DNA of 64,000 nucleotides from Lonicera japonica (lineage: Eukaryota > Streptophyta > Magnoliopsida > Dipsacales > Caprifoliaceae), in the NCBI GenBank assembly GCA_021464415.1, contig CM038467.1, positions 66,531,159 through 66,595,158 on the forward strand. Direction: 5' to 3'. The position numbers were made by a program, and so were the translations under genes. Under the pieces are notes generated by a model. It made no database searches and had not been told where the DNA came from. It worked only from the letters and a program-made list of their open reading frames with translations. Shown here in pieces: positions 47,061-59,400 of the stretch; within the stretch, counting starts at the first letter, position 1; each line of letters opens with the position of its first letter.

Positions 47061-47754
47061 CAATATAAATTTTTTATCATTGGGTTCAAATTTTATTGTT
47101 ATCAGGTACAAGTTATGCCTATGACACTTTGTTCGTTGAAATTTTTTGTATATGGTATTATTTACTTGTAAGAATTACGCATGGCTTGTGTTATAGACAA
47201 ACATGCCTAGTTCATAGATTTTTGAAGTCATTACAATTCATGTAACGTACAAGAACGTCATAAAGTGGTTGACATATTCAAGTTTTAAAGAAAACAAATT
47301 CAACCCCACTTACTAGATTTGCTGGGTGTGCCACTACAAAGACCCATACATTATTAGTACTGAGTATGATCGGTTACCAAACAATCAAGTACCAAACAAA
47401 TTATTTTTATTCGGTTACCATGATTTCAATTCGATTCGGTCGGTTTTTGATTTGCGATAAAAATTTCTACACCCATGTTGTGTTTGATTAGATCTATTTC
47501 TCCTCTCTTCTTCTGGAATAATTTAATGTTAGTCTATCTCTTCTCTTTCTTCTTTTTTTGTTATATTTTATAATTTTCGGAACTTTTTCTTCCACAAGAC
47601 CTTAAATAATTAAAATTTTCACATATAACTTTAAAAAAATATAATATATGTATGTAGATAATCAAGTTTTTCCCATCCGTCAATTATGCATAAAAGGGAA
47701 AGAGTAATGCTATCAAACGGAGAATATACAAACCATTGCAAATTAAAAGAAATA

Positions 47755-48088
47755 TTGTCAACAAAGTATTACATTTGTGACTGCTATGAACAGTCATAAT
47801 TTTGAAAATTGTGATTGTTTAGAACAGTCACAAAGTACTACATTTGTGACTGTTTATAGCAGTCACATTGTCACAATTACAAAAACTTTTGACTGCCAAG
47901 AATAATCACAAGGGACTTTGTAACTGCTTCTAATAGTTGTCTTGGAAAGTCATATGTTTGGTCTATTGTGATTGTTATGTGACTGTTTTTAGCAGTCACA
48001 ATTTTTTTTGTGACTAGCGTTTTTGTGACTGTTTTCAGCCTTTGTGACCGTCAAAAGGCAGTCATAAAAAGCTGTTTTTGGTATAGTG
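47755..48088. mobile_element. CACTA-type right terminus inserted in duplication copy 1
   Basis: Ends ttttttggtatagtg, the inverted counterpart of CACTACACCAAAA, and carries the same tttgtgactg/cagtcac hairpin motifs as 43808-44290. The matching place in copy 2 (about 53837-53850, gtcaacaatttcataattc) lacks it. A 3-bp target duplication with 43805-43807 is not evident (ttt against taa). Confidence 0.75.
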
Positions 48089-49099
48089 TAAATATTCCTA
48101 TGGCATTCTTTTTATCTTTGTAATATGGAGGTTTTAAGTTTCGATCCATATAAATGCAAATGTCAAATCTTTGTTTGTCCACCCGTATATGTTAGTTGTA
48201 TGTCCACCCTTATTGTGGTGATTGTTTTGATTTATAGTTTGTTTGAAAATTCTTGAACTGTACGGAAAAAAATGTATAATGACTTTATCAATTTATATAT
48301 ATAAAAAAAACAACAACAAATCTAAACATGTTTTTCTTAAAAAGGAAACATAGAAACATTTTTTAGTTTCAGTAAAACTGTTTTCCCCCCCTTAAAACAC
48401 AACTTTTTTTAAAAAAGAAAATTTATATTGAAATGCATAATGACCATACACCATTCGTTTTGTCATGCACCCATTAAAGGATTGAAAGCTCTCTATTAAA
48501 AAGGTGTTTTCACGAATCCGAAGTTGAATTACCGAACTATACGATTCATTAAAAACCAAGTTAAAAATAAAAAATAAAAAATAAAAAAATCGAACCGAGG
48601 GTATGCCAGTGCAATTCAAAATAAATAAGAAAATTTGGTCCATATATTATTTTTCTGACCAAAATAAATACGTGTTACTTTACACTTTATTGTTTCTAAA
48701 AATAAAATATATAAAAACCGAATAACAACGAATCCAAATTAATTTAAAAGGTTTGATTCGAGTCTATGTTAAAAAGATTTGAAACCGAAATCAAAAATAA
48801 AACTGAACCGAACCAAAATTTAAATTTGAGTCTTTTAATTTTATTTCGACCAGAATCGAAAATACCCATCATCTATATTAGGAGATGAAGTGCGCGTTGG
48901 AGTGATTGACCACACTTTATCTTTTGAAAAGAAACTTGGTTAGAGTCAAAATTCCAACGTGACAAGAAATTAAACATTTGCTTAAAATGGGAATGCGCGT
49001 AAAATATAAAAGGAACAGAATTTTGCCTTAAGGGCTCGTGGTTCAAGTCTTTTACATACATTCCAGTTTTTTTCCTCATCTATATCGATGTTTGGTTCA

Positions 49100-49600
49100 A
49101 TATAGGAATATAAAGTATATTATAAAAATACACTTCTTTTTATAAGATCATCACCTACTAATTTTTCAAAAGAGACAATTACTATAATAAATTACAAAAA
49201 TTCATGCCTAGTACAAAAATTACAATTTTTGTAATTAAAAAAAATTTACAATATAAAAGAATAAAAAAAAGTTCCAAATAAATTTTATTTTATTTTTATC
49301 ATTTTTGTGCAGCACGTAACTAAAAAAAAGTTTCAAACAATAATTTTCATGCATGGATGGAAAAAAAATTATTTATTCATAATCGAAGAGTGTTATTTTA
49401 GCCTTAAAATAAACTCCATTATTCTCAGTAACATACAAAAAAGTTAAAGTGAGGGTAGGCTTCCCTAGTTCATGGTCAGAGAATGTTACCAGGTTCAAAT
49501 TCAACTATAACGTTCTATGTAAAATATTGTTTAAGTATTTGGACCCAGTTTATAAAGGTTTATTTTAAGCCTATACTCTCTTTCGCGATTTAAATACGGG
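49100..49600. other. AT-rich remainder of copy 1 with one unit of the 200-bp repeat
   Basis: A single unit 'acaaaaaagttaaagtgagggtaggc' to 'ttggacccagtttataaa' at 49436-49580 matches the arrays at 51720-52150 and 55190-56010. Confidence 0.65.
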
Positions 49601-49963
49601 AGACAGGGTACTTGTGTTGGGGATGATTTCAGCAATTTTTTTAAAAAAATAATAAAAATAGAGCATAAATTTATAGTTTGTTCCATTTTGAAAATTGAAT
49701 CACTTTGAGCAGAGATTCCGACTCTCCCCCTTTATTTTTATGAGTCTTCTTAAAACTCTTGAACATCAAACACGGGAAAAAAAATCTTTTTGAGGGTAAT
49801 TTTAAATGGGGTTTCACACTCGGATGTGAAAGAAAATTATAGATTCGTGTTCTCCTCCGTGAGTACATCGAGATCGTGTATTTGTTTGCTCAAAATGGAT
49901 TTGGGGTGAATGAGAAATTGTCACCCAAAGTGAGCTACTTGAGATGGAAAATAAAGTGGGAAA

Positions 49964-50720
49964 TGTTAGTCCCACATTGGAACTTTGGCAAAACTTTTAT
50001 GAGTTTATAAAGGATAACCTTTCACTAGCTCATAAGCTTCTAAGAAATATAAGACTCTCTTTCGCGCATCTGGGCGCAGGGGGTGCAAATTACGGATCGA
50101 ATTTGGCTTGACACAGGCTTGGCTTGTGTGCGAAAATGGCCAACCGCGCGGGGTCATGTTTTGCACTTAGAGTTTTTCCAGTTCATTTATTTTCCTTAAT
50201 GTCACCCATTTTAATTACTCTTTATTAAGAGATTTAATTTGAATTCAAAATTTTAAATTCAAAAAACGTTTGTATTAATTTGTATTAAATCTTAAAAACG
50301 GTTTTGTTTAATTATTGTAATTAACACTAAAAAACGGTTTTTGATTAATGCATGAATTAATACAAAGGCTCCTCCCCCTTGCATAAATTGAAGGCTTTGA
50401 GATTTCATTCCACACATCTCAACACACACATCACTCTTATGAAATCATCTATTCTTCTCTCTAGACTAGTTTTATTTGGTGGTGATCAAGTTCTATACAC
50501 ACGAAAAGTGTTCTGTGAGTAGATCCAAAAGTGCTAAGGTAGAACTCTTTTACCGTTTCATCCTGGGAGACAAACGCCATAACAAACCTCAAAGCACCGT
50601 GGGAGGCGGCGAATTGTTTTAAGGAGATCGTGTGATACACAAAACTTTTGCAAAATTGTTATCACATTTTGCTAACAACACTAATCATTTAGACTCAATT
50701 CACCGACCAGCCACCAAGGT
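49964..50720 (+). repeat. LTR-like sequence (Copia type), borders uncertain
   Basis: Starts TGTTAGTCCCACATTGGAAC, a common opening of plant Copia LTRs. It has 'tttataaagg' and a later leader-like region with 'cctgggagacaaacgccata'. No coding and no second LTR. It sits inside the ~200-bp repeat array of copy 1 and is absent from copy 2. Confidence 0.5.
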
Positions 50721-51719
50721 TAGTGGTTCTCTATTTGCTTCGTTTGAATATGTAAAAATTAGGGTGAAATGTGAGTTTTGTATATGGTTTATAGGCTATA
50801 GCTATTTGTTCTTTTCTTGATCATTGTTTAGATATAATAATGTGAGTTATAGCTAATTATAGCTCTTTACGTATTATGATTTAGTTTAATTTTGCTAACA
50901 AAGGTGGGCTTGAATTAGTGGTATTTTTAGTGTGACTTTAATTAGCAGACTTAATTATGAATCATGAGCTTGTTTTAAATTAATGGAGTTGGAAATGAAT
51001 CATGGATTTGGAAATTTTATCATCATATTCATTGTAGAGTCTACGTTTTAAGTTGTTGTGCTTTTTTTTTTGCATCTTTCCTTGAACATAGCACGTGGAC
51101 ACGAGTATACAAAATGCTACAAAGTAATTAGTATGGTTGGATCCTCAAATAGAAAAAAAAAAAGGTAGTTTAAGAATTGATTCTTTTTTATTTGTAGTCA
51201 TTACGGTTATACTATTAGTTCTCTAATATGGTGGTTCTATGAAGGACATTATATTCAGTTAGAATTCATCATCTGAATCTCATAATTTATTGGATTCTTG
51301 TCGTTCACAGAACCTTTTTTTAGTTTATACTCCCTCCGTCACAAAGAAATAGTCCTACTTTCTTGTGCTAAGCTGAACTTTTATAGCCTGACTCCAGTCC
51401 CGAGAAGAATTTATGTATTTAGGAATTGTTATTCCAAGTTGAAATTAGTTGTTCTTTTTCTTGTGCTACTAGGAGACATGGCCCAAACAAAAAACAATAA
51501 CAACCGTAGGAAGTTGGGAAAAAAAGCTACCAAACCATGGGCTACGCTTCCAAGAGGACCTACTTATCTTAATCATAATTCATTTTGGTTACTGAATTTC
51601 CTTTCCTTTGGATGTGTTCATAGGTTGTGTAAATCAGTGGTTTCGAATTGGACGTGTTTGAGTTTATTCAAATTGCACACCCCCGGCTTCGAATTCCTGG
51701 CTACGCCACTGAGTACAGG
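50721..51719. other. Unassigned sequence in the copy 1 insertion
   Basis: AT-rich, no gene seen. At 51331 there is a Stowaway-like left end (ctccctccgtcacaaagaaa) without a recognisable right end. Confidence 0.45.
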
Positions 51720-52150
51720 ATCAAGGCATGTTATCATATTCAAATTCAACCATAGCACCCTACGTGAAATATAACAAATATGCTTAACTATTTTGACCCA
51801 AATGAGCCGGCCCTAAAATAAGTTCCACTATTCATTTGGTACATTTACTTATATATATTTTGAAAAGAAAACTATTTTTTTTGTGGTACAAAAAAGTTTA
51901 GGTGAGGGGAGGCTTCAATTCCCCATAGTCAAGGCATGCTACTAAGTTCAAACTCAACCGTAACGTTCTATGTAAAATATAACATGCTTAATTATTTGGA
52001 CCCAAGTCAGCCGGTCTTAAAATAAACTCCACTATTCATTTAGTACATTTACTTTTGTTTTGAAAGGAAAACTCTTTTTTTGGCACAAAAAAGTTTAGGT
52101 GATGAGAGGCTTTTCGGTCCAAGGTCATGACATGCTACTAGATTCAGGCT
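51720..52150. repeat. ~195-215-bp tandem repeat, copy 1 array
   Basis: Two to two and a half units with 'gtacaaaaaagtttaggtga', 'caaggcatgctactaagttc' and 'ttggacccaagtcagccggt' blocks. Confidence 0.85.
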
Positions 52151-52388
52151 CAATGAGAGCTTAGAATGGTTCTTATAGATCACCCACCAAAAGGAAATTT
52201 TTTATAGTGGATTCAAATCTAAACCTTACAAATGAAATATTTAAATCTTTACCAATTCAACTAACCCTAATTAACATTTTGAAAAGAAAGCATAAGCTTA
52301 CAGTAAGAATCACAATGTGAAGCTAAAGACGGGTGGTTAGACAATAAGTTAGCCTTAAATGTTTGCTTGACTTGCCTAATCTGTGTGC

Positions 52389-52535
52389 CTCTATATAGTA
52401 ATTAAGAACTTTATTTATTCCGTTCTTTATTTAACTATTCTTCATGTTCTCAATATTTCCGATTGATCGGAAAAATTCACCGCCGGCAAAATCAGTAGCG
52501 ACATTTCCATCAAGGGCCTTGATTGATTTGTTTTT
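52389..52535 (+). promoter_or_regulatory. Orphan copy of the kinase promoter and leader
   Basis: Nearly identical to 56281-56430 (tctatatagtaattaagaac ... caccgccggcaaaatcagta ... gggccttgattgatt). It stops before the position of the start codon; the next bases (cgatatgtggtgg) are unrelated, so this copy drives no kinase exon. Confidence 0.75.
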
Positions 52536-52899
52536 TCGATATGTGGTGGACATATTATTAATATTTGCTTTTATATGTAGTAGACATTTAAGTGCGTACA
52601 CGTGATAAATGTGCACATCGAATCAAAACCTCAAAATCTCTTCGAATCAGGCCATCTTACTGTCCTCAAATTGTATGTACCGTTGAATTTTGCTTGTGTG
52701 CTTGCTTAGTCTCTATTTTACTAGTGTTTTAGTACTAATTTAAAGAGATATTCGATTTGACTGAAAATTTTAACCGAACCGAATCCCGTCCTATATTTGA
52801 CACATCATAATTTTTTTATTATTTGGTTCAAATTTTATTGTTATCAGGTACAAGTTATGCCCATGACACTGTCTTTGTTGAATTTTTTTGTATGTAGTA

Positions 52900-53151
52900 C
52901 TCCCTCCGTCCCAAATTGTTGGTCCCTCTTTCCTTTTTTATATGTCCCAAAATAAATGACCACTTTCCATAAAAGATAAATGCATACCTATTTTGCCATT
53001 TTGTACTTTCACTTTTCAAGGAAAAGTTTTGAATAAAGAAAAGGATAAAAAGAGAAAGCTAATGTAACTTAAGAAAAAAGTGCAACGATAATGTTGGGTC
53101 CTTAATAAGTTGGATTTCTCAAAAGGGATCAATAATTTGGGACGGAGAGAG
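52900..53151. mobile_element. Stowaway-type MITE
   Basis: 252 bp with terminal inverted repeats ctccctccgtcccaaatt and its partner aatttgggacggagagag, flanked by TA (52898-52899 and 53152-53153). The equivalent place in copy 1 (about 47151-47160, tatggtatta) is an intact empty site with a single TA. Non-autonomous, moved by a Tc1/mariner transposase in trans. Confidence 0.95.
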
Positions 53152-54914
53152 TATTATTTACTTGTAAGAATTACACATGACTCACGTTATAGACCTTAGC
53201 TCATAGATTTTTAAGTCATTGCAATTCATGTAACGTACAAGAACCTCATAAAGTGGTTGACATAGTCAAGTTCTAAAAATAACAAAAATTAACCCCACTT
53301 AGTAAATTTGTTGGGTACACTGCACAAAAACCCATACCCTTATTAATATTGAGTATGATAGATTAACGAACAACCAGATACGAAACAAGACATTTTCATT
53401 TAGTTAGTGTGTTCAGTTCGATTCGGTCGATTTTTGATATGCGATAACAAATTTCTACACCTACGTTGAACTGTTTGATTAGATCTATTTCTCCTCTCGA
53501 TCTCTTTCTTCTCGGATAATTTAATGTTATTCTATCTCTTCTCATTAATTTCTTCTTCTTTTGTTATATTTTATAATTCTCGGAACTTTTTCTTTCACAA
53601 GACCTTAAATAATTAAAATTTTCACATATAACTTTTAAAAAATAAAATATATGTATGTAGATAATAAAAAACAGAGGGAAATCAATTGAATCAACACGTA
53701 CTCCCTGCCAAACCATCCCCCCCTCCGGCCCTTCTCCTGGTACCATTTTTTTTTTCCACCAGTGAGTTATGCATAAAATGGAAAGAGTAATGCTATCAAA
53801 CGGAGAATATACAAACATTGCAAATTAAAAGAAATATGTCAACAATTTCATAATTCATTGCATTCTTTTTTATCTTTGTAACATAAAGATTTTAAGTTCG
53901 ATTCATTTAAATGCGATTGTCAAATCTTTGTTTGTCCGCGCCCTATATATTAGTTGTATGTCCACCCTTATAATGAATTTATCGATTTTTATACCCAAAA
54001 AAATAAAATTAAATCACAACAACAATCTAAACATTTTTTTTCTTAAAAAAGAAATATAGAAACAGTTTTTATTTTCAATAAAACTGTTTTCTCCCCTTAA
54101 AACACAACTTTTTTTAAAAAGGAAAATTTATAATGAAATGCACAATGACCATATGCCATTCGTTTTGTCATGCACCCATTAAAGGATTGAAAGCTCTCTA
54201 TTAAAAGGTGTTTTGACGAATTCGAAAATTGAATTATCGGACTATACGACTAGTTAAAAACCAAATTTAAAAAAGCAAAATAAATAATTTGAACCGAAAC
54301 CGAATAAGTTTAGTTGGGATTTATGGTATGACAGTGCAATTCAAAATAAGTAAGATAATTTGGTTCGTGTATTATTTTTTTGACCAAAATAAATACGTGT
54401 TACCTTACACTTTATTGTTTCTAAAAATAAAATATATAAAAACCGAATAACACTGAATCAAAATTAATTTAAAAAGTTTGGTTTGAATCTACGTTAAGAA
54501 GATTTGAAACCGAAATCAAAACTAAAATTAAACCGAACCAAAATTTAAATTCAAACCTCTTAATTTTATTTTGACCGAAATTGAAAATACCCCTCATCTA
54601 TGTTAGGAGATGAAGTGCGCGTTGGAGTGATTGACCACACTCTATTTTTTGACAAGGAAGGAAGAGGGTTAGTTAGAGTCAAAATTCCAACGTGACAAGA
54701 AATTAAACATTTAGCTTAAAAGGGGAATGTCATATCATACTCTCATCAAATATGAAAGGAACAGAATTTTTCCTTAAGTGGCAAAGTCTTTTACCACACT
54801 CTTTATCTTTGTATATATATAGACCCAAATATGTCATCATCATACTCTCATCAAATTATTCAAATCAATTGAATTATTTATTATTATCAGAAAATTTAAT
54901 CCATTATGATTAAT

Positions 54915-55097
54915 TTTCTTTTTTTTGGTTCCCCTCGGGGTGTCCGGGCCAGCTTTCGCGCACCTCGACTAATCCCCGCTCGCGGTTCGTGGCTGCCGCT
55001 GGCCAAGCATTATTTTGACAACGCCGGGGTTCGACCTTGGGAGCTCCAAGTCGACCCAAGGTTGTCCCAGTGGCAGCCTTATACCACTGGGCCAAGA
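54915..55097 (-). mobile_element. tRNA-derived SINE
   Basis: On the minus strand it has a pol III A-box (TGGCCCAGTGG, about 55085-55095), a B-box-like GGTCGAACCCC about 45 bases later, a GC-rich body ending 'gctggcccggacacccc', and an A-rich tail (plus-strand T run at 54914-54926). Composition is sharply GC-rich against its surroundings. It is absent from the corresponding part of copy 1. I recall this 3' end from Au-like plant SINEs. Confidence 0.75.
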
Positions 55098-55189
55098 TTA
55101 CAATTTTATTTTATTTTTATTTTATATACAAGTGGTGATAGATTCGAGTAATTCTTTAAGGGATATGGGATCAAACTATAATACCTTAT

Positions 55190-56010
55190 GTGAAAGATCA
55201 TATACTTAATTATTTAAACCCAAGTTAGCCGGCCTTAAAATAAACTTCACTATTCATTTAGTACATTTACTTATATTTTGAGAAGACAACTTTTTTTTTT
55301 TTGTACAAAAAAGTTAAAGTGAGGGGAAACTTCCCAGTCCATGATCAGGGCATGTTATCAAGTTCAAACTCAACCACTACATCCTATGTAAAATATTACA
55401 TGTTTAACTATTTGGACCCAAGTTGGCCAGCCCTAAAATAAACTCCACTATTCATTTAGTACATTTACTTGTATTTTGAAAAGAAAACTTTATGTGTTTT
55501 TTTTTTTGGTACAAAAAAATTTAGGTGAGGGGAGGCTTCAATTTCTCAATCTAGAGTCCGGACATGTTACCAGATTCACACTCAACCATAGCACCCTATT
55601 TGATATATAACATATATGCTTAACTATTTGGACTCAAATAAGCCAGCCCTAAAATAAGTTACACTATTCATTTAGTACATTTACTTATATATATTTTGAA
55701 AAGAAATTTCCTTTTTTTTTGCGGTACAAAAAAGTTAGGTGAGGGGAGGTTTCAATTCCCCAGAGTCAAGACATGCTACCAAGTTCAAACGCAACAATAG
55801 CGTTTTATGTGAAATATAACATGTTTAATTATTTGGACCCAAGCCAGCCGGCCTTAAAATAAACTCTACTATTCATTTAGTACATTTATTTTTATTTTGA
55901 AAGGAAAAATTTTTTTTTTTAGCACAAAAAAGTTTAGGGGAGGAGATGCTTTTCGGTCCGGGTCAAGACATGTTACTAAGATCAAGCTTAATGAGAGCTT
56001 AAAATGGTTC
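55190..56010. repeat. ~195-215-bp tandem repeat, copy 2 array
   Basis: Four units, with the 'gtacaaaaaagtt' block at 55302, 55509, 55724 and 55921. Same unit as 51720-52150. Confidence 0.88.
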
Positions 56011-56280
56011 TTATAGATCACCCACAAAAAAAAATATTGATAGCGAGATTCAAATCTAAACCTTACAAACGAAGTATTTAAATCTTTACCATCTCGATCA
56101 ACTAACCCTAATTAACATTTTGAAAAGAAAGCGTAGTCTTACGGTAAGAATCACAATATGAAGCTAAAGATGGGTCGTTAGACAATAAGCTAACATTAAT
56201 TAATTAAACACAAACTTAGAAAATGTAAAGAAAAAACAAATTTCCTTAAAGATTTGATTGACTTGCCTAATCTGTGAGCC

Positions 56281-56290
56281 CTCTATATAG
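56281..56290 (+). promoter_or_regulatory. TATA box of the kinase gene
   Basis: ctctatatag lies 150 bp upstream of the ATG, with an AT-rich leader after it. A transcription start near 56315 is inferred from distance only. Confidence 0.6.
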
Positions 56291-56440
56291 TAATTAAGAA
56301 CTTTATTTATTCCGTTCTTTATTTAACTATTCTTCATCTTCTCAATATTTCCGATTGATCGGACAAATTCACCGCCGGCGAAATCAGTAGCGACATTTCC
56401 ATCAAGGGCCTTGATTGATTTCTTTTTTGGATAACAATTA

Positions 56441-59400
56441 ATGGGTTCCTGTTTCAGTTCTCATCATCAACAACAATACACCCCAGGTACTATCTAATAC
56501 TCCGACATTAGCACCGAGTTAATGTATTTTTTTGATACCAAATAATGGTTCGGCTCATTTGAACCGAACGAATGTACACATACTCGGTGCTATTGCGCAC
56601 AGTAAGTAGGATGGAGTGTTTTGGTGTGTGTAGTTAATGCCGCCCGAAACTAATGGCAAGTAGAATTTTTGGGTTTTGATTTGTAGAGAGGGAAACTTTG
56701 ATAATCTTAAGAGAAATTGAGAGAGGAGAGTGATGGGTCTGAATGGAATGAAATAGAAAAGAGTGACATTCTCGATATGGAAAGAAAGAGAGGGAAAAAA
56801 TGGTCAGATCGACGTCAAAGGCTGTGGCAGTGGACGGTGGTGAAGCCATGGCCACAGATATAGGAACACATCATACATGCACAAAGATATTTAATTTAAA
56901 ATGGAAAATAATTAACAAATGTTGAAGTAGATCAATCGTAAGCTATTTTTCTTTCTAACATAGAGATCTTTGTTGGTGAAATTTGGTGTCAAAATCGCTT
57001 GTTATTGCTTCAGATGTTTCTTTAGTGATTAATAGTATCTTTGGTACGGGTTAAAATCTAATATTATATATATACTAGATACAGAAGCACATGCGATAGG
57101 TGTGCACATGTATCATCTAATTTGAAACGAAAACTTAAAACTAAAGACCGGTGTTGGTTTAGTGGATATATAAAACTTTATTTTCCAATTAAGAAGTTAC
57201 GAGTACGTTAATTTTTAATAAAAATAATCATAAAAGGGACAAAATTTTTAAAAAAAACATTAATTTGGTCTCATAACCCTACTTAAAAGTAGATGGACGT
57301 ACCATGGATAAAAAATTGGATTGCTTAAATAGATAAAATTAAGATGCCTTTTAACAGTTGAGATGGAAGGTGTATTATGCTTAACTTACGCCCTTTTTAA
57401 GGGACATTAAAATAGCCCGACCCTGCAGGTTTATCCAACCGATGCAGTTGGGTTTTTCAAACTAAAACTGTTCTAGATTGAGTTCGCATTTGCATGAAAT
57501 AAACCCGTATGACTTGACCCATTCTGAATATAATTTTATTTTTTTAAATACTATTATGATATCATACAATTCCACGGGTCATGTCGGGACGGTTCAATGC
57601 GAGTTGGGTGGGTTCAGATCCAGGTATGTATGTAAAAAGGAGGTTCGGGGTTTTCAATGCAAAATCCGCCTTGGGTGGGTGTGAGCAAGACATACCTTTA
57701 GCCGGGTCAGGTTTAGGTTGTGGGCTCGGGTTGTCCAATGCGAAATCCGCCTCGGATTAAGTTTGAGTCAATATACCTTTAGCATGGTCGGATTCTGGGT
57801 CCGCTTCTAACACAGGTTACAACTAGTATATAATTCTTAATCTGCTTTCAGGCAATTCTGTTCATACAATTAATTATTGTCATATCTTATTCCTTTTTGT
57901 TTTTTATTTACGATTGCCACTTCTTTAGCACCAGTACTTGAAAACTTCATTGATCTAGTTGGAGTGTTTAGAATCTTTTAGACTTTGCATATTATATTCT
58001 ATTGTAGTTTATTGATACTTATTAATTATGTATTTATATATGAGCTGGTCCTAACTCAGACTCGAAACTTGAAATTATGAGCATGATCAGAATAGCATAT
58101 AAGGTCAATTGTACTTTGGGTCGTTGAGCTCAGGCTTGAACATGCTCGAAATAATTCAAGCTGACCATGATCGAATAACCCCAAGCCCGACTCATATAAC
58201 CTAATCACTATGATTCGGATCAATAGGTGGGCAAGTCCTGAATAATTCTCATCAAATCAGTACAAGTTGTAGCAGCAAAATGCCATTCACCATTAACAAT
58301 AAACTCACTCAACTTGCTAGTACAGTAATATACCATGGTATTAGCACCATGGAGCTAGGGGCGAACTCAAGATTAGGCAAGCGAAGAAATGAAAACTATT
58401 GTCGTTTTCCTGTTGTTTTAGATTTCATCAAATTAATCAAATCCTCATATATATGGCCTCGTTGATTTTATTTTTTTTGTATCTGAACATTTTAAAGCAT
58501 ATATAACGTATTTTATTTAACATGTTCAATGCAAACAACCTACGTTGTGACTAATCTTTTTTCAGCTGGAACTTCAACAGAAGCAAATCCTATATCGCCA
58601 AATAACGAAAAAATTGATCCGGCAAATAATGATCTTCTTCGTATCTTTACATACGAAGAGCTAAGGAGGGCAACCAGGCAATTCCGGGCGAGACAAATTC
58701 TTGGAAGAGGTCGGTTTGGAATGGTTTATAAAGGAAAAATGGAAATGAAAGATAATTGCGGTTACCATACAATGCAAGTTGCCATTAAGGAGCTTTATCC
58801 CGAAAGAATATTCCAAAACAAGCGATATTGGATGGTATTTATTTACTTTCGCTATTTTCAAGTTTAGTTTTATTATGTAAAATATGTTGATCGAGTTACG
58901 TTTGATTAAGTTCCTTAGTATAATGTTCATTTAAGACTCAAACGGATACTTGATCGCTATTTGAATATGAAATGGACATCAGCGTTGTCTGTTTGGTGTA
59001 CATCAGATTCCATTTTAACTCGAACATACATCTCTTGTCCTTTTAGATTATATGCTTATGCTCAGCCATTGTCGAATGCACAAAGTATAAGAACTACATT
59101 TTTATGTTACACACAAATCAGACTGTCATAGATGCCCATAACAATTTGTTTTCTATTTGAATGTATTATAAAGTATTGGCGTAACCATCATATATAAGTG
59201 TAAACATCCTACACTCAAAAGGGAAGAATTTGATTCTTTATTTTCCATTTTTCTTCTTTTTTGCTGCAGACTGAGGCCGAGGTAATTTATTTAGGAAATC
59301 TCCGACACCCGAATCTGGTGAAGCTAATTGGCTACTGTCTCGATGGCGAACATGGGTATTTGGTTTATGAATATATGGAATCTGGTAACCTCGATAAACT

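Larger units (their letters stand above)
46765..52535. repeat. Tandem duplication, copy 1 (5.8 kb)
   Basis: Its left part (46765 to about 49050) matches 52621 to about 54800. Its right part (about 51720-52535) matches the end of copy 2 up to 56430, including the kinase promoter and 5' leader but not the kinase start codon. Extra sequence relative to copy 2: the CACTA end (47755-48088) and about 2.1 kb at about 49600-51720 containing an LTR-like stretch. Confidence 0.85.
52621..56430. repeat. Tandem duplication, copy 2 (3.8 kb)
   Basis: Counterpart of 46765-52535. It is directly upstream of the kinase gene, so it supplies the working promoter. It carries a Stowaway element and a SINE that copy 1 lacks. 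Confidence 0.85.

Noticed and set aside
53700..53760. Run of C and T (ccatccccccctccggccct) as a regulatory element
   Set aside because: Isolated low-complexity stretch with no pattern shared with copy 1.
54906..55151. Frames of 60-80 codons on both strands in a GC-rich patch
   Set aside because: The patch is a SINE with pol III boxes; no protein-like pattern.
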